Position numbers and translations under genes: made by a program. The notes below the pieces were generated by a model. That model saw nothing but the letters and a program-made list of their open reading frames with translations. It ran no database searches and had not been told where the DNA came from. Positions 9,901 through 14,998 of a stretch of 30,923 bases of DNA are shown piece after piece. Within the stretch, counting starts at the first letter, position 1. Each line of letters opens with the position of its first letter. The DNA is taken from contig CAZKTF010000014.1 in assembly GCA_964555565.1 (NCBI GenBank), positions 1-30,923 of the forward strand, given 5' to 3'. This stretch comes from CAZKTF01 sp964555565 (GTDB taxonomy: Bacteria > Planctomycetota > JAJSAM01 > JAKLKS01).

Positions 9901-10316
9901 ACCGGCGCCGGGTTGCTCCCGTCCGCGTCCATGGTCCAGAGGTTGTCCCCGCCCCCGCGGTCGGAGGTGAACAGGACCCGCTTCCCGTCCGGGCTCCAGC
10001 GCGGCTGGACCTCGTAGGCGAGACCGCCCGAGAGGAGCGTCGCCTCGCCTCCCTCCACGGGCATCGTGTAGAGGTCTCCGAGGAGGTCGAAGGCGAGCCG
10101 CTTCCCGTCCGGGCTCACGTCCACGCTCATCCAGGTCCCCTCGGTCGTGTCGAACTCGAGGGTCTCGAAGGGCCCGCCCGGGTCGGAGACGTTCCAGGGG
10201 GCGGGCTTGGGGCGATCCTCCTTGTCCTTCCCCCCGTCGTCCCCCGCGTGCACCGGGGCCGCGGCGAGGAGCGCGCCTGCCGCGAGGACGACGGTCCACG
10301 CCCCGCGATGCGCCAT
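6999..10316 (-). CDS. Exported TolB-propeller amidohydrolase
   Basis: A 1,105-residue secreted metal-dependent hydrolase. A signal peptide (MAHRGAWTVVLAAGALLAAA, cut near AHA|GDD) is followed by about 620 residues of TolB/WD40-like propeller with many SPDGKR, SPDGRW and WSPDG motifs. An imidazolonepropionase-like amidohydrolase domain follows: metal ligands His743 and His745 in DVHSHTG, later histidines in TTLEHSV and IGGHGQ, and the C-terminal GSLRPGLLADLVVVEGDP typical of the superfamily. The protein ends in an unusual Cys-containing tail (GGHTDCLCGR). The substrate is unknown; di- or oligopeptides or cyclic amides are possible. It lies directly upstream of the tricorn-like protease on the same strand, suggesting joint use of peptides outside the cytoplasm. 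The ATG at 10316 is the natural start because the reading frame above it lacks a signal sequence. Confidence 0.93.
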   Translation of the reverse strand: MAHRGAWTVVLAAGALLAAAPVHAGDDGGKDKEDRPKPAPWNVSDPGGPFETLEFDTTEGTWMSVDVSPDGKRLAFDLLGDLYTMPVEGGEATLLSGGLAYEVQPRWSPDGKRVLFTSDRGGGDNLWTMDADGSNPAPVTKETFRLVNNGRWHPSGEWVVGHKHFTSRRSLGAGEAWMCRVPGTGAGEASAEGLSGVQLTKRKNDQQDAGQPVFSPDGRFLYWSEDMSGGETFQYNKDPNGSIYWIRRLELRTGEMRELVRRPGGAVSPTPSPDGKTLAFVRRVRTKSVLALLDLETGAVRDLWDGLSLDQQETWAIFGPYPGLSWTPDGGALVVWAKGHLHRVDAATGKATEIPFRAHVKQRVAKALHPARNEGGPTFEVRVVRWPRVAPDGKTAVFQALGRLWRKDLPDGTPRRLTGQEGEFEFAPWISADGATVVYCSWNDTGGGRVKAVGPGGGILATLEPRPGHYTWAALSPDGRSLVYRRDGGDRYRGGRFGEDPGIWLRPVEGEAPARLLVREGESPRFGPDGQRVLFLGREGEKAALVSVDLLGSDRRVLATSERATDFVLSPDGRWLAFEELWDAWVVPFPGGPLPLAVSPEMKDLPCRRLSEDAGTYLSWSADSGTVRWSLGPDLFEAPLARVFTEPPKPEPGKEAPKRRGVGAAPVRLGWTEKADVPATDVWLVGGKVVPMHDASVIEDGVIHVQGNRIVSVGRSGELPVPPGARVLDCRGCTLLPGLVDVHSHTGASEGGVYPAQSWGLLAKLAFGVTTIHDPSNDTQMIHAEAELVKAGLRLGPRILSTGTILYGAEGDFKAVIDSLDDARRAIRRTAAWGARSVKSYQQPRREQRQEVIAAARELGVQVMPEGGSTFFYNMTHFLDGHTTLEHSVPVAPLYEPELRLMSMPGGTCYTPTLVVGYGGLFGENWWYAKTNVWEDERLLRFVPRSVVDPRARRRPVAPDEEYHHFDLARLAAEVVRRGGNVEIGGHGQMQGLDAHWETWMLAQGGLSPHEALRCATLGGAKALGLEGALGSLRPGLLADLVVVEGDPLADVRRSREVRWTMVNGRLYDARTLEQLEPERRPLPPGPALDTIPGDGGHTDCLCGR

Positions 10317-10352
10317 GGTCCCCCTGTCCCAGGCCCCGTCCCTGCGCCCCCA

Positions 10353-10358
10353 ATCGTA
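10353..10358 (-). promoter_or_regulatory. Candidate -10 element (TACGAT) of the amidohydrolase gene
   Basis: TACGAT on the minus strand lies 36 nt before the ATG at 10316, the same distance as TATACT before the neighbouring tricorn-like gene. It sits in the divergent region shared with the serpin-like gene at 10440. Confidence 0.35.
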
Positions 10359-10439
10359 GCCAACCGGGGGCCCGGACTCCGACGGGAACCGCGCGCGCGT
10401 GGCTCGCGTCCGAGGGGTTATCGTGGCAGGGAGGCTCCC

Positions 10440-11546
10440 ATGAGAAGGCTCGCCGCCGCCGCGCTCTCGGTCGTGGTCGCGGGTTGCGGGGGCGGGCCGA
10501 GCCCCCTTCCCGTCTTCCAGGCCGATTCCTCGGCCTTGAAGGCGACGGTCTTCGCGGCGCACGCGTCGGAGCCGATCCCCGCGGGGAAGGGCGTCCTCTG
10601 GTGCGCGACCTTCCAGCTCGCCTGGGACGGTCTCTGCGACGGGACCGTCAGGGGGCCGCTGCTCCTGGGACCCCCGGCCCCGCAGCCGCTCGTGGGCGCG
10701 CTCAACCGCAGGGAGTTCCCCCGGTCTGCGCTCGACCCGGCCTCCTTCGTGGCGGGCGGGGGGTGGCTCAAGGAGGGGGTCCTCGATCGCCTCCGGAAGG
10801 AGCTGCGGGAGAAGTTCGGCGCGGGGGCGCCCGACCCGGGACAGCCGCCGCTGCCGCCCCTGACCGAGGCGCTCGGCTACGCCTATCTCCTCAAGCGTCT
10901 CCCCTTCGAGACTCCGTTCAACGTCCTGCCCCGTCCGCTGGAGTTCCGGGGGGGGACGAAGCCGGTCTCCTCCTTCGGGATCCACGGGGACGCGTCCGAG
11001 GACGCGAAGGACCGGATGCGGCGGCAGGTCACGATCCTCTCCTACGAGACCGACCGGGAGAAGGACGACGGCTACCCCCACGAGTTCGTCTTCGAGATCC
11101 GGCCGAAGGGGGGACGCGACCGGCTCCTGTTCGCGTGCCTCCCGCCGGGCCCGACCCTGGAGGCGACCTGGAAGGACGCCCGGGGGCGCGTCCTCCGCGG
11201 GAGGCCCGAGCCCGTGCCCGAGGAGGCCGCCCTCGTGGTGCCGAGGATGGGCTTCGACCTGGAGCACGCCTATCGGCAGTTCGACGGCGCAGCGCTCCTG
11301 AACCCCGGCGTCGATCGCCTCATGATCCTGGAGGCGCGCCAGCGCATCCGGTTCGAGCTGTCCGAGGCGGGGGCGGTCCTGGAGTCGGAGGCCCGGGCCC
11401 CGGCAGCGGGGGCCGCCCGTCTAGGAGAGATCCCCCACCTCGTGCTCGATCGCCCCTTCCTCCTCGCCCTCGTCGAGAAGGACGCGAAGGAGCCCTACTT
11501 CCTCTACTGGGTGGGGAACGACGAACTCCTCGCGGAGGCGAAGTAG
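10440..11546 (+). CDS. Serpin-fold-like lipoprotein, paralogue 1
   Basis: A 368-residue predicted lipoprotein (MRRLAAAALSVVVAGC, lipobox Cys16). I assign it by eye to a divergent serpin fold because its last 120 residues follow serpin landmarks in order. LVVPRMGFDLEHAY matches the serpin strand-helix ahead of the reactive loop; RIRFELSEAGAV matches the hinge (Glu309, Gly311); and after a loop of normal length comes LDRPFLLALVEKDAKEPYF, like the C-terminal strands of alpha-1-antitrypsin (NKPF...IEQNTKSPLF). The segment after the hinge Gly has Leu and Glu where inhibitory serpins have small residues, so it is probably not a classic protease inhibitor. A paralogue lies at 12186-13298. The ATG is preceded by GGCAGGGAGG and by a TTATCG hexamer (10419-10424). 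What it binds is unknown. The family call needs profile or structure confirmation. Confidence 0.7.
   Translation: MRRLAAAALSVVVAGCGGGPSPLPVFQADSSALKATVFAAHASEPIPAGKGVLWCATFQLAWDGLCDGTVRGPLLLGPPAPQPLVGALNRREFPRSALDPASFVAGGGWLKEGVLDRLRKELREKFGAGAPDPGQPPLPPLTEALGYAYLLKRLPFETPFNVLPRPLEFRGGTKPVSSFGIHGDASEDAKDRMRRQVTILSYETDREKDDGYPHEFVFEIRPKGGRDRLLFACLPPGPTLEATWKDARGRVLRGRPEPVPEEAALVVPRMGFDLEHAYRQFDGAALLNPGVDRLMILEARQRIRFELSEAGAVLESEARAPAAGAARLGEIPHLVLDRPFLLALVEKDAKEPYFLYWVGNDELLAEAK
10593..10828 (+). repeat. 236-bp identical tract shared with paralogue 2 (copy A)
   Basis: This segment of paralogue 1 is identical by eye to 12348-12583 of paralogue 2 at a constant offset of 1,755 bp. The flanking parts of the two genes differ at many positions, including third codon positions. 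This is the signature of recent gene conversion, or of an assembly artefact between repeats. Confidence 0.85.
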
Positions 11547-11577
11547 GCGGAACCGGGCCTCGTCCGCGAGCCGCGGC

Positions 11578-12063
11578 TCAGCGGGTCCCCGGGACCGCCT
11601 GCGCGGGGTCCGTGGGCTGGGTGAGGCCGCCGGGGTCGTCGTGCAACGCCATGGCCCAGGCGCCGAAGACCCCGCCGAAGAGCAGCCCCTTCAGGACGGC
11701 GGCCTCCACCTCGCGCGCGTTCTCCCTCCTTGGGACCGGCGGGAACCGTTCGAAGTCGTAGACCCCGAGGGGGCCGAGCCCGAAGGGCGCGTAGGCGGGC
11801 GTGAGGACCATGTCCACGGCCGAGATCGTCGTGAGGGAGAGGTCTTCGAAGAGGTATCCGACCCAGCGGACCGGGACGAGCCACGCCTCGCCCGCGGGAC
11901 CCCGCCGGACCCGCGCGGCGGTCTTCTCCACGGGCATCGTCAGCAGGTGCAGCGGGGAACTCGCGACGACGAGCCCGTCCGCCCCGCCCCTCGCGAGCGT
12001 CGTGCAGCCCGGGCGGACAGCCGCCGCCGCCAGCGCCCAGCATCCGAGACTCCGGGCGATCAT
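11578..12063 (-). CDS. Small exported lipoprotein-like protein
   Basis: A 161-residue protein with a short hydrophobic N-terminus (MIARSLGCWALAAAAVRPGC). Cys20 could be lipidated, although VRPGC is a poor lipobox. The rest contains TMPVEKTAARV, WVGYLFEDLSLTTISAVDMV and LTPAYAPFGLG. The aromatic/DL-rich middle vaguely recalls the small YceK-type outer-membrane lipoproteins, but I do not recognise the family with confidence. The ATG at 12063 is chosen because it has a near-perfect GGAAGGAGG ribosome-binding site and a TAGGAT element 25 nt upstream; an earlier in-frame ATG at 12126 has neither. It lies on the opposite strand between the two serpin-like paralogues, convergent with the first (31 bp between stops) and divergent from the second. 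Confidence 0.7.
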   Translation of the reverse strand: MIARSLGCWALAAAAVRPGCTTLARGGADGLVVASSPLHLLTMPVEKTAARVRRGPAGEAWLVPVRWVGYLFEDLSLTTISAVDMVLTPAYAPFGLGPLGVYDFERFPPVPRRENAREVEAAVLKGLLFGGVFGAWAMALHDDPGGLTQPTDPAQAVPGTR

Positions 12064-12088
12064 CGCTCCTCCTTCCACGGGTCCCCCG

Positions 12089-12094
12089 ATCCTA
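12089..12094 (-). promoter_or_regulatory. Candidate -10 element (TAGGAT)
   Basis: TAGGAT on the minus strand lies 25 nt upstream of the ATG at 12063, ahead of a strong GGAAGGAGG ribosome-binding site. No clear -35 is seen. Confidence 0.4.
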
Positions 12095-12185
12095 CGCCCT
12101 GGCCCGGTGATTGGTGCCCGGACCACGGGAACGGGGCGGCAGGCAGCGGCGTCCGAGGTATGGTGAGGGCTTGCGGGAAGGCTCC

Positions 12186-12290
12186 ATGCGGGGTCTCTGG
12201 GCGGGGGCGCTCGGGCTCGGGATGGCCGGCTGCGCCGGCGGCGCGGGAGCGGCCGCGTCCGTGCCCGTCATCCGGGCCGACTCCCCCTAG
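12186..12290 (+). pseudogene. Signal-peptide part of serpin-like paralogue 2, ending in an amber codon
   Basis: The ATG at 12186 begins a lipoprotein signal (MRGLWAGALGLGMAGC, Cys16) that matches paralogue 1 in length and layout and is followed in the same frame by the body of the protein. Codon 35 is TAG (12288-12290). The aligned stretch in paralogue 1 reads DSSALKATVF, whereas here it reads DSP-stop-LKATVF. A single base change could create the stop. Upstream, a GCGTCCGAGG block next to a TAT-containing hexamer recurs in both paralogues, so the promoter region was duplicated too. The call is a nonsense mutation or a sequence error. Confidence 0.75.
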
Positions 12291-12329
12291 CTGAAGGCCA
12301 CGGTCTTCGCGGCCCACCCGTCGGAGCCG

Positions 12330-13298
12330 ATGCCCCCCGCAAAGGGGGTCCTCTGGTGCGCGACCTTCCAGCTCGCCTGGGACGGTCTCTGCGACGGGAC
12401 CGTCAGGGGGCCGCTGCTCCTGGGACCCCCGGCCCCGCAGCCGCTCGTGGGCGCGCTCAACCGCAGGGAGTTCCCCCGGTCTGCGCTCGACCCGGCCTCC
12501 TTCGTGGCGGGCGGGGGGTGGCTCAAGGAGGGGGTCCTCGATCGCCTCCGGAAGGAGCTGCGGGAGAAGTTCGGCGCGGGGGCTCCCGACCCGGGGCAGC
12601 CGCCGCTCCCCCCTGAATCCACGGCCCTGGGCTACGCGTACCTCCTCAAGCGCCTGCCCTTCGAGACCCCCTTCGAGGTCCTGCCGGAGCCGCTCCCCTT
12701 CCATGGAGGCACGAGGCGGGTCTCGGCCTTCGGCGTCCGGGCGAGCCAGCACGAGGAGGTGCACGCGCGGATGCGCAGCCAGGTCACGGTGCTCGCCTCC
12801 GAGGACCACGAGGGGGAGAGGAACGACTACCCGCACGAGTTCGTGATCGAGATCCGGCCCAAGGGCGGCCGCGACCGGCTCCTGTTCGCCTGCATCCCCC
12901 GCGAGGCGACGCTGGAGGCGACCTGGAGGGACGCTTCCGGTCGCGTGGCCGCCGGGAAGCCCCGGGCGTTCCCCGGGGAGGGGACCCTCGCGGTGCCGAG
13001 GATGGCGTTCGACCTCGGCCACGCCTACGGGCAGTTCCTCGGCGCCCCGACGCTCAACCCCGAGTTCAAGGGCCAGATCATCCTCGAGGCCCGCCAGCGG
13101 ATCCGGTTCGAGCTGACGGAGGCGGGGGCGATCCTCGAATCGGAGGTGCGCATCGCGCTCGGGGGAGGGTTCTCCCGGGAGCGCACCGACTTCGTCCTCG
13201 ATCGCCCCTTCCTCCTCGCGTTGATCGAGAAGGACGCGAAGGAGCCCTACTTTTTCTACTGGGTCGGGAGCGACGAACTCCTCGCGGAGGCGCCGTAG
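12330..13298 (+). CDS. Serpin-fold-like protein, paralogue 2 (body after nonsense codon)
   Basis: This is the remainder of the second serpin-like gene, in frame with the signal peptide at 12186 but behind the TAG at 12288. The first available ATG is 12330 and would give 322 residues without an export signal. It keeps every landmark of paralogue 1: LAVPRMAFDLGHAY, RIRFELTEAGAI, LDRPFLLALIEKDAKEPYF and the shared end DELLAEA. The middle differs from paralogue 1 except for a 236-bp identical tract at 12348-12583. The gene is either a young pseudogene, a truncated cytoplasmic version, or intact with a sequencing error at 12288. Good conservation of the C-terminal part argues that the break, if real, is recent. 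The stop at 13298 is followed at once by a palindromic repeat. Confidence 0.65.
   Translation: MPPAKGVLWCATFQLAWDGLCDGTVRGPLLLGPPAPQPLVGALNRREFPRSALDPASFVAGGGWLKEGVLDRLRKELREKFGAGAPDPGQPPLPPESTALGYAYLLKRLPFETPFEVLPEPLPFHGGTRRVSAFGVRASQHEEVHARMRSQVTVLASEDHEGERNDYPHEFVIEIRPKGGRDRLLFACIPREATLEATWRDASGRVAAGKPRAFPGEGTLAVPRMAFDLGHAYGQFLGAPTLNPEFKGQIILEARQRIRFELTEAGAILESEVRIALGGGFSRERTDFVLDRPFLLALIEKDAKEPYFFYWVGSDELLAEAP
12348..12583 (+). repeat. 236-bp identical tract shared with paralogue 1 (copy B)
   Basis: This is the partner of 10593-10828. It begins 58 bp after the amber codon, so the conversion event did not carry the intact codon across. The first mismatch on the right is T12584 against G10829. 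Confidence 0.85.
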
Positions 13299-13303
13299 GA
13301 ACG

Positions 13304-13432
13304 GCGGGCGGGGTAAAACCCGCCCCTACAACGGCCACGATCCGCGGCGGACGCGGCCGCCGTTGTACGGGCGGCCTTCAGGCCGCCCGGCCGTGCGACG
13401 CCCGAGAAAGGCCGGGCGGGGTAACCCCCCCC
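13304..13432. repeat. Palindromic intergenic repeat (REP-like), three hairpins
   Basis: The gap between the convergent stops at 13298 (+) and 13433 (-) is filled with inverted repeats. There is a GGCGGG/CCCGCC hairpin with loop GTAAAA (about 13308-13325), a 9-bp TACAACGGC/GCCGTTGTA pair (13327-13335 with 13359-13367), and a 9-bp CGGGCGGCC/GGCCGCCCG hairpin with loop TTCA (13368-13376 with 13381-13389). A second GGCGGGGTAA motif lies near 13415. From memory, GTAGGGGCGGGTTTTACCC-type sequences recur between genes in many high-GC bacterial genomes. No transposase is present. It could also act as a bidirectional terminator. Confidence 0.6.
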
Positions 13433-13972
13433 CTAGGACGGCCGCGCCTCCCAGGGGGTGACGGCCCCGACGACGGTCCGCGGAGCGCCGACGCGGATCG
13501 CGCCCAGCACCCCCGAGGCGATCTCCGCGTCGGTGAGCCACCGCGGGAGCGCGCCCTCCTGGAGGAACCCCAGGATCACCTCGTGGTAGGAGAGGCCGGG
13601 GAGGGCCTCGAAGGCCGCGCGGCGCCCCGGGTCGGGGAGGGAGGGGTCGGCCGCCGTGCTGCCGAGGACGTGGAAGAAGCGGCCCCGCACGCTCCGGGCC
13701 ACGATGACGGGGGCCGAGGGCGCGCCCGAGTGGATCCAGGCGACCGCCAGGGCGGGATGCCCCCGGGCGCGGACCGCGGCCTCGAGCGTCGCCTCCAGCG
13801 CTTCCCGCTCCGCGTAGTCACAGGCCGCAGGGAACACGCGCGGGTTGGCCGCCGCGAGCTCCTCGAGCCTCTGCGTTCCGCGGGCGAGCACCGTGACCTC
13901 GTGCTCCCGCGCGAGTTCGAGGACCACCCTGCGCAGCATCCCCGTCCCGCCGACCACGAGCGCGTGGGGCAT
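13433..13972 (-). CDS. Short Rossmann-fold NAD(P)-binding protein (SDR-like)
   Basis: A 179-residue protein that opens with the dinucleotide-binding motif ALVVGGTGMLRRVV and continues with VTVLARGTQRLEEL. Later features are DYAEREALEATLEAAVRARG, AVAWIHSGAPSA, FHVLGS and the C-terminal LPRWLTDAEIASGVL. These match a family of short, atypical short-chain dehydrogenase-like proteins, seen for instance in Bacillus, that lack the usual YxxxK catalytic pair, so its reaction is unknown. It starts 13 bp after the stop of the molybdenum hydroxylase FAD subunit and is probably the last gene of that operon, though a functional link is only inferred. Its TAG stop (13433-13435) borders the palindromic repeat. 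The start ATG is the only good candidate. Confidence 0.8.
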   Translation of the reverse strand: MPHALVVGGTGMLRRVVLELAREHEVTVLARGTQRLEELAAANPRVFPAACDYAEREALEATLEAAVRARGHPALAVAWIHSGAPSAPVIVARSVRGRFFHVLGSTAADPSLPDPGRRAAFEALPGLSYHEVILGFLQEGALPRWLTDAEIASGVLGAIRVGAPRTVVGAVTPWEARPS

Positions 13973-13985
13973 GGCGGCGGGAGTC

Positions 13986-14996
13986 CTACACCGCCAGCGT
14001 CGCGCGGAGCGCGCGGGTGACCTCGGGGCGCACGAGGTCCTTCCGCCAGGGGATCGTGAAGTCGGTGTTGTCCAGCGGGCGCGCGGCCTTGTGGGCGGCG
14101 TTGGCCGCCTCGCGCACGGCGTCCTCGTCCAGCGGGCGGCCGCGGAGCGCGGCCTCCGCCGCGGGGACGCGAAGCGGCCAGGACGCCACGCCCCCGAGCA
14201 CGACGCGCGCCTCCGCCACCACGGGGGGCTTCCCGTTGCCCCCGGGCTTCCCGCCCGCGAACCGGAGCCACACCGCGGTCCCGAGCACGGGGAAGTCGAA
14301 GGAGCCGCGGCGGCGGACCTTCCGGTAGACGGCGCGCCAGCCGTCGGGCGCGGGGAGGGTCACCGCCGTGAGCAGCTCGTCGGGGCGCTTGGAGAGGTAC
14401 TCGATCCCGTCGTTCCGGTAGAGCGACTCGGCCGGGACCTCCCGCTCCCCCGCCGGGCCCCGCAGCGTCACCGTGGCGCCCAGCGCCACCATCACGGGCG
14501 CGAGGTCGCTCGACTGGACGGCCCAGCAGCGCCGGGACCCCGGCGCCACCCAGCAGACCGTCCCCTCGCGCTTCATGCAGAAGTCCACCGCGTGGCGCCA
14601 CTCGTAGGTCTGGTCGTAGTAGTTGCAGCGGGTGTCGAGGCAGAGGTTCCCGCCGAGGGTCCCCATGTTGCGGAGGATCGGCGTGGAGATCGTGGCGGCC
14701 GCGTGCGTGACGGCCTGGTAGGCGGCGAGCAGGTCCCGCTGCCGCTCGATCTCCGAGAGCCTGAGGCCCGCCCCGAGCCGCAGCCCCCCGCCCTTCCCGG
14801 CGGCCACGCCCCGCAGTTCCGCCAGCGCGGAGATGTCCACCACGACCGCGGGGGTCTGCTGCCGGCGCTTCATGTTGGGGAAGAGGTCGGTCCCCCCCGC
14901 GAGCCACGACCCCGCAGGCCCCGCGTCGGCGCGCATCCGGAGCGCCTCCGCCACCGAGGCCGGCCGCCGGTAGGTGAAGGGAGGCAGGCGGAGCAC
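13986..14996 (-). CDS. Molybdenum hydroxylase FAD subunit with 4Fe-4S loop (HcrB/HbaD-like)
   Basis: FAD-binding subunit (336 residues) of a xanthine-oxidase-family enzyme, carrying electrons between the Mo/2Fe-2S subunits and an external partner. FAD motifs LAGGTDLFPNM (about 32-42) and TLGGNLCLDTRC (113-124) are present. After the second motif comes an inserted loop with Cys124, Cys140, Cys148 and Cys157. The 16/8/9 spacing is, as far as I recall, the same as the [4Fe-4S] ligands of the 4-hydroxybenzoyl-CoA reductase beta subunit of Thauera aromatica. Ordinary xanthine or CO dehydrogenase FAD subunits lack this loop. The start is GTG at 14996, two bases after the TGA of the large subunit, implying translational coupling. 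Reaction and substrate are not proven. The operon order is 2Fe-2S, Mo, FAD, SDR-like. Confidence 0.9.
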   Translation of the reverse strand: MLRLPPFTYRRPASVAEALRMRADAGPAGSWLAGGTDLFPNMKRRQQTPAVVVDISALAELRGVAAGKGGGLRLGAGLRLSEIERQRDLLAAYQAVTHAAATISTPILRNMGTLGGNLCLDTRCNYYDQTYEWRHAVDFCMKREGTVCWVAPGSRRCWAVQSSDLAPVMVALGATVTLRGPAGEREVPAESLYRNDGIEYLSKRPDELLTAVTLPAPDGWRAVYRKVRRRGSFDFPVLGTAVWLRFAGGKPGGNGKPPVVAEARVVLGGVASWPLRVPAAEAALRGRPLDEDAVREAANAAHKAARPLDNTDFTIPWRKDLVRPEVTRALRATLAV

Positions 14997-14998
14997 GG

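Noticed and set aside
13433..13972. Molybdenum-cofactor chaperone (XdhC-like) as the last gene of the hydroxylase operon
   Set aside because: The protein has a Rossmann GGTGML start but is short and lacks the XdhC features; it matches a small SDR-like family instead.
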